In this document: piece by piece, positions 61,004 through 64,000 of the stretch
How positions within the stretch are numbered: the first letter of the stretch is position 1
Layout of the letters: every line of letters begins with the position of its first letter
Assembly (NCBI RefSeq): GCF_002109325.1
Contig: NZ_CP015348.1
Span: forward strand, 1,646,501-1,710,500
Length of the DNA stretch: 64,000 nt
Direction of reading: 5' to 3'
Origin: Sporosarcina ureae
GTDB taxonomy: Bacteria > Bacillota > Bacilli > Bacillales_A > Planococcaceae
Translations under genes and position numbers: made by a program
The notes under the pieces: generated by a model
Databases searched by the model: none
Seen by the model: only the letters and a program-made list of their open reading frames with translations
Told to the model about the DNA's origin: nothing

Positions 61004-61483
61004 TCAATGCTTCATCAATCTTCGTTGCTTACGAAGTTCACGTCGTGCAGGTGCAGTTTCGAAAAGACGTTTTTCCAATTCCGTTTCGGGATACACTTCC
61101 GCCACGGGTATCGGACAGTTCGTGTCATCTACCGCAACCATCGTACAGAATGATTCCGTCGTTAACCTCACTTCACCTGTCACAAGGTTTTTGGAATGTA
61201 CAGAAATGAACACTTCCATTGAAGTACGGCCAACTGAAGTAACTATCGCTTCAAGTTCAATAACGTCTCCTAGCAAAGCAGGAGAAACGAAATCGACAGA
61301 ATCGATCGAAGCGGTGATCGCAGCTCGTGTGCCCGCATGTTTCATAGCAGAAATCGCTGCAATTTCATCGATGTAGGAAAGTACTTTACCACCGAAAATG
61401 GATTGAATATGATTTGTATCCGGTGGTAAGACTAGCTTACTCTGGATCGTTCTCGATTCACTCATTGGTTTTTGTTCAGACAT
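61004..61483 (-). CDS. Acyl-CoA thioesterase, hotdog fold (YkhA-like)
   Basis: 159 residues. Hotdog thioesterase segments: IFGGKVLSYIDEIAAISAMKHAG (catalytic D near 39) and SIDSVDFVSPALLGDVIELEA. A basic C-terminal tail (RRELRKQRRLMKH) follows. Resembles B. subtilis YkhA and the BACH group. Its place beside the ykf-like cluster is also seen in Bacillus, where ykhA is not far away. Confidence 0.9.
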   Translation of the reverse strand: MSEQKPMSESRTIQSKLVLPPDTNHIQSIFGGKVLSYIDEIAAISAMKHAGTRAAITASIDSVDFVSPALLGDVIELEAIVTSVGRTSMEVFISVHSKNLVTGEVRLTTESFCTMVAVDDTNCPIPVAEVYPETELEKRLFETAPARRELRKQRRLMKH

Positions 61484-61573
61484 GAAGACAGCTCCCTTTT
61501 CTATATACTCTTTTCAGTATACATAAAAGAAGGGAGTCTTCGCTAATACTTGCTGTTTATAGTTTTCGTACGA

Positions 61574-62463
61574 TTAAATAATTCTGCGCACTCTACAGAC
61601 ATTTTCAGCATATACAGACTTATTCAGCTCAATTTGTTCAATTAATTTCCCAGTTGAAGGTGCGTGAAGAATTTTTCCGTTGCCCACGTACATCGCTACA
61701 TGATGAATACACTGTTCTTCATTCTCAAAAAAGAGTAAATCACCTTTTTGCCAATCTGCAGAGTCAAGCGAGATCGGTCTACCGGCTTCTGCCTGATCCA
61801 CAGCATCACGTGGTAGACCAATTCCGCAAGCTTCCCAAATAGCACGAATAAACCCCGAGCAATCAAAGCCCCATGCAGACATACCCCCCATAAATAGGGT
61901 AAGCCCATGAAACGTCTTCCCAGTGTAAGCGTGCGATGAATCGATTCTTCTCCCACCGTCTCCACATCTGATGCATTCAATAACTTCCAGCCATGCGGTG
62001 TCCACACACGTAGTTTCTTCCCCCTCCGTTCACCGGAAGGAAAAATTGTGTTGAACGATACACGTAAAAAGAATGTACCTGATTCATCAAACAGTGCAGC
62101 TTTTGGATTCGAAACCCGAACAAACTCTTCTGCCCTTATTCGTTCCCGCATAGAAAGTTGAACGAGTGGCACCCAGCCTGGATAGCCGCGTGGATCTTTA
62201 CGTGTCTGCTGGGAAATGGCAACTATACGTGCCCAATCGCCAACGACATCCTCAACAATCACGGGCTCGCCATATAATAGCTGTGTTTGGATTTGATTCT
62301 TCTCACTTAATGCTAGACGTTCCTCATAAGATAGATGGGATAGCCATCTATCCATTTGCACGGGATGATCCAAGGCAGGTAAATCCGCCACACGTGGAGA
62401 ATCAGGATCCGTCCACACCGTCGCAACGCTAACAGCGCACATCCATTTTTCATTTATATGCAT
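61574..62463 (-). pseudogene. NlpC/P60 endopeptidase (YkfC-like), broken by a frameshift
   Basis: Two overlapping frames together make one YkfC-like gamma-D-glutamyl-L-diamino acid endopeptidase. The N-terminal part (from 62463, MHINEKWMCAVS) carries SH3-like domains up to FMGLPYLWG. The catalytic NlpC/P60 part continues in another frame as GMSAWGFDCSGF (catalytic C), then HHVAMYVG (H) and ILHAPSTG (H). The break is at a run of six C/G bases, 61884-61889; seven would restore the frame. It may be a true mutation, a slippage site or a sequence error. Confidence 0.88.
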
Positions 62464-62811
62464 ATGTTTTCACCTACTGTATCATTAGTTTCAAGACCAG
62501 ACTCCTTACTGAATTCCATTTGTGAACGGGTATACATTACACCACTAGCAGTAGACTCTATACCATTTACTACAGCCAATCCATTGATTTTCAAGGCTTC
62601 AAGGATTCCCCCCAACTTCATCAATTTAATATTCAGTACATTCATTGCGCGCACCTCTAGCAACTTCCTGGCATTGTTAGCTGAAAATAATGATTCATCT
62701 GTCATGATCAACGTGCTTGTCTGTCTTGTGATCACTCTCAAATCTTCTATATCCTATGCGGCAAGTGGCTGTTCTATTAATTTCAAATTCAGTCTGTCAT
62801 CTTTTCATTAG
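62455..62811 (-). pseudogene. Remnant of L-Ala-D/L-Glu epimerase (YkfB-like)
   Basis: The minus strand encodes DRLNLKLIEQPLAA, then a TAG stop, then DIEDLRVITRQTSTLIM and TDESLFSANNARKLLEVRA, VLNIKLMKLGGILEALKIN. These are the EQP, DES and KLMK-GG segments of the enolase-superfamily epimerase. Upstream the frame is closed by TAA TGA and the N-terminal barrel is missing. Downstream the C-terminal part is scrambled. It cannot make an active enzyme. It lies between an intact LD-carboxypeptidase and the broken ykfC, the ykfABC order. Confidence 0.88.
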
Positions 62812-62880
62812 TAAATGAAGCATACCGAAGCCCACGGCAAGACGTTCTGCAGATTCCTTTCCATACTGGATGACATAACG

Positions 62881-62918
62881 AAAACCCCCGACGCTTGTTA
62901 AACAAGTGTCGGGGGTTT
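62881..62918. terminator. Terminator after the LD-carboxypeptidase gene
   Basis: AAACCCCCGAC-G-CTTGTT and AACAAG-T-GTCGGGGGTTT form a stem, followed by T4 on the minus side. It now separates the intact gene from the two broken ones. Confidence 0.88.
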
Positions 62919-62964
62919 ATTTGACGTTCACCAATTACACAATATAAACCGTGCGAATTTGCAT

Positions 62965-63885
62965 TTATTCTACTCCCGGTAAGATCGTCAATGTCTTATT
63001 ATGTGCATCCAAACGTCCTTTCACGCCAAATGGAATGGCAATGTTCGGCTCACAATGACCGATACGGAATCCTTTCACGACAGGTTGATTCAGATTGCCG
63101 AAATAATGGTCGAACACTTCATTCATTGCAAGTGAAGCATCTGGCTTCGTTGGTGTCGATTTCGCAAAATCACCAATCACGATGCCTGCTGCCTCGCGAA
63201 GCTTGCCTGCGAGACGTAATTGGTTGAGTAGGCGATCTACTTTATACGGCTCTTCACCTACATCCTCGAGTACGAGTAAACGGTTATTCGTCTTGATCTC
63301 AAATTCACTGCCTAAACTATTAACGAGTTGCGTTAAATTACCGCCGATCACTTCACCTTCTGCTACCCCGCCAACAAGCGTTTCTAGTGGTGAGATTGCT
63401 TCCGTGTAATGAACTTCTACAGGGGAAAACAATTGCCCGAACATTTTACCGGACATCTCATGGAATGTCTCCTGTGCAACACAGGATGCCAGCATCGGCC
63501 CATGGAATGTCACGAGGCCTGCACCTTGACGGATCACGGTATGTAGATAGGTAATATCACTAAATCCCCAAAACACTTTTGGATTATCGTGAATTAAATC
63601 GAGATCTAGTTGCTCGGCATAGCGGGCAGAACCGTATCCGCCACCCGCGCAGAAAATACCCTTCACTTCAGGATCTTTGAACATGTCATGCAAATCAGCA
63701 AGTCTCTCTTCATCAGTCCCTGCCAAATAACCATTTTTCTTATACACGGACTGTCCTACTTTATAGCGAAGACCTAATTGCTCCAAAAATTGAAATGACC
63801 GCTCTAAAACCTTACGTTCTACAGGACTAGCAGGCGCCACAATCCCAATCACATCACCTTGTACTAAACGTGCTGGACGAATCAT
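62965..63885 (-). CDS. Muramoyltetrapeptide LD-carboxypeptidase (S66 family, YkfA/LdcA-like)
   Basis: About 306 residues from ATG 63883-63885 (MIRPARLVQGDVIGIVAPAS); starts four or three codons upstream are possible. S66 triad candidates by position: S in GFSDITYLH, E in LVLEDVGEEPYKVDR, H in FRIGHCEPN. CAGGGYGSARYAEQLD is the usual substrate-binding segment. Removes the terminal D-Ala from murein tetrapeptides in the cytoplasm. Appears intact although its ykfBC-like neighbours are decayed. Nothing further is seen to 64000. Confidence 0.92.
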   Translation of the reverse strand: MIRPARLVQGDVIGIVAPASPVERKVLERSFQFLEQLGLRYKVGQSVYKKNGYLAGTDEERLADLHDMFKDPEVKGIFCAGGGYGSARYAEQLDLDLIHDNPKVFWGFSDITYLHTVIRQGAGLVTFHGPMLASCVAQETFHEMSGKMFGQLFSPVEVHYTEAISPLETLVGGVAEGEVIGGNLTQLVNSLGSEFEIKTNNRLLVLEDVGEEPYKVDRLLNQLRLAGKLREAAGIVIGDFAKSTPTKPDASLAMNEVFDHYFGNLNQPVVKGFRIGHCEPNIAIPFGVKGRLDAHNKTLTILPGVE

Positions 63886-64000
63886 TCTACTCATCACCCT
63901 TTCTACGTCCTACTTTATCATATTCACGAAACTCCATCGTCATCACGAGCTTTCTACTACATATGAAATGGATTGTGGGTAATCATTAAGTTATCCCCCC

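Noticed and set aside
62458..62811. 117-codon plus-strand open frame
   Set aside because: Antisense to the epimerase remnant, whose conserved EQP, DES and KLMK segments are on the minus strand.

Overview
The window looks like a chromosome segment of a low-GC, endospore-forming member of the Bacillales, most likely the Planococcaceae (Sporosarcina-like). Reasons: the B. subtilis-type block from tuf back to ctsR is almost intact, spore genes are present (sigH, a GerA-type germinant receptor operon, a CotD-like coat protein), ribosome binding sites are AGGAGG-type, and control is by T-box, S-box, thi-box, CtsR, CcpA and BirA-like sites. The genus is inference; no rRNA or tRNA gene is present to test it.

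Layout. 1-32256, minus strand: start of rpsJ, then (reading right to left in order of transcription) ctsR-mcsA-mcsB-clpC-radA-yacL-ispD-ispF-gltX-[T-box]-cysE-cysS-mrnC-rlmB-rae1-sigH-rpmG-secE-nusG-rplK-rplA-[L10 leader]-rplJ-rplL-ybxB-rpoB-rpoC-rpsL-rpsG-fusA-tuf-rpsJ. Two genes often found in this block are absent: disA between radA and yacL, and the L7Ae-like ybxF/rplGB between rpoC and rpsL. 32257-34541: BirA-controlled bioY-bioB and a small membrane protein gene. 34640-40580: S-box riboswitch, a yitJ-type bifunctional gene and metH, ending in three tandem hairpin repeats. 40594-49016: CotD-like coat gene, DCC-family protein, DUF779 plus aldehyde dehydrogenase with two cre boxes, a gerB-gerA-gerC operon and an unknown FN3-like protein. 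49187-52137: TPP riboswitch and thiM-thiD-thiE-thiW. 52208-56640: D-serine dehydratase, then the des-desK-desR membrane-fluidity system. 56640-57660: a gene-free 1-kb island with four copies of a second hairpin repeat. 57666-59013: PAP2 phosphatase, mscL and an unlisted 30-residue membrane peptide gene. 59026-60942: a self-regulated GntR/ABC operon. 61004-63885: acyl-CoA thioesterase and a decaying murein-peptide recycling cluster (intact LD-carboxypeptidase, wrecked Ala-Glu epimerase, frameshifted NlpC/P60).

How it works together. The left half is information processing (transcription, translation, protein quality control) plus essential isoprenoid and aminoacylation genes. The right half is metabolic and sporulation accessory genes, each with its own switch. 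The clearest unexplained signals are two families of long imperfect-hairpin repeats. One sits directly after the stop codons of rpoB and metH and shows a compensatory base-pair change between loci. The other forms a four-copy island upstream of des. I found no defence, phage or CRISPR system.
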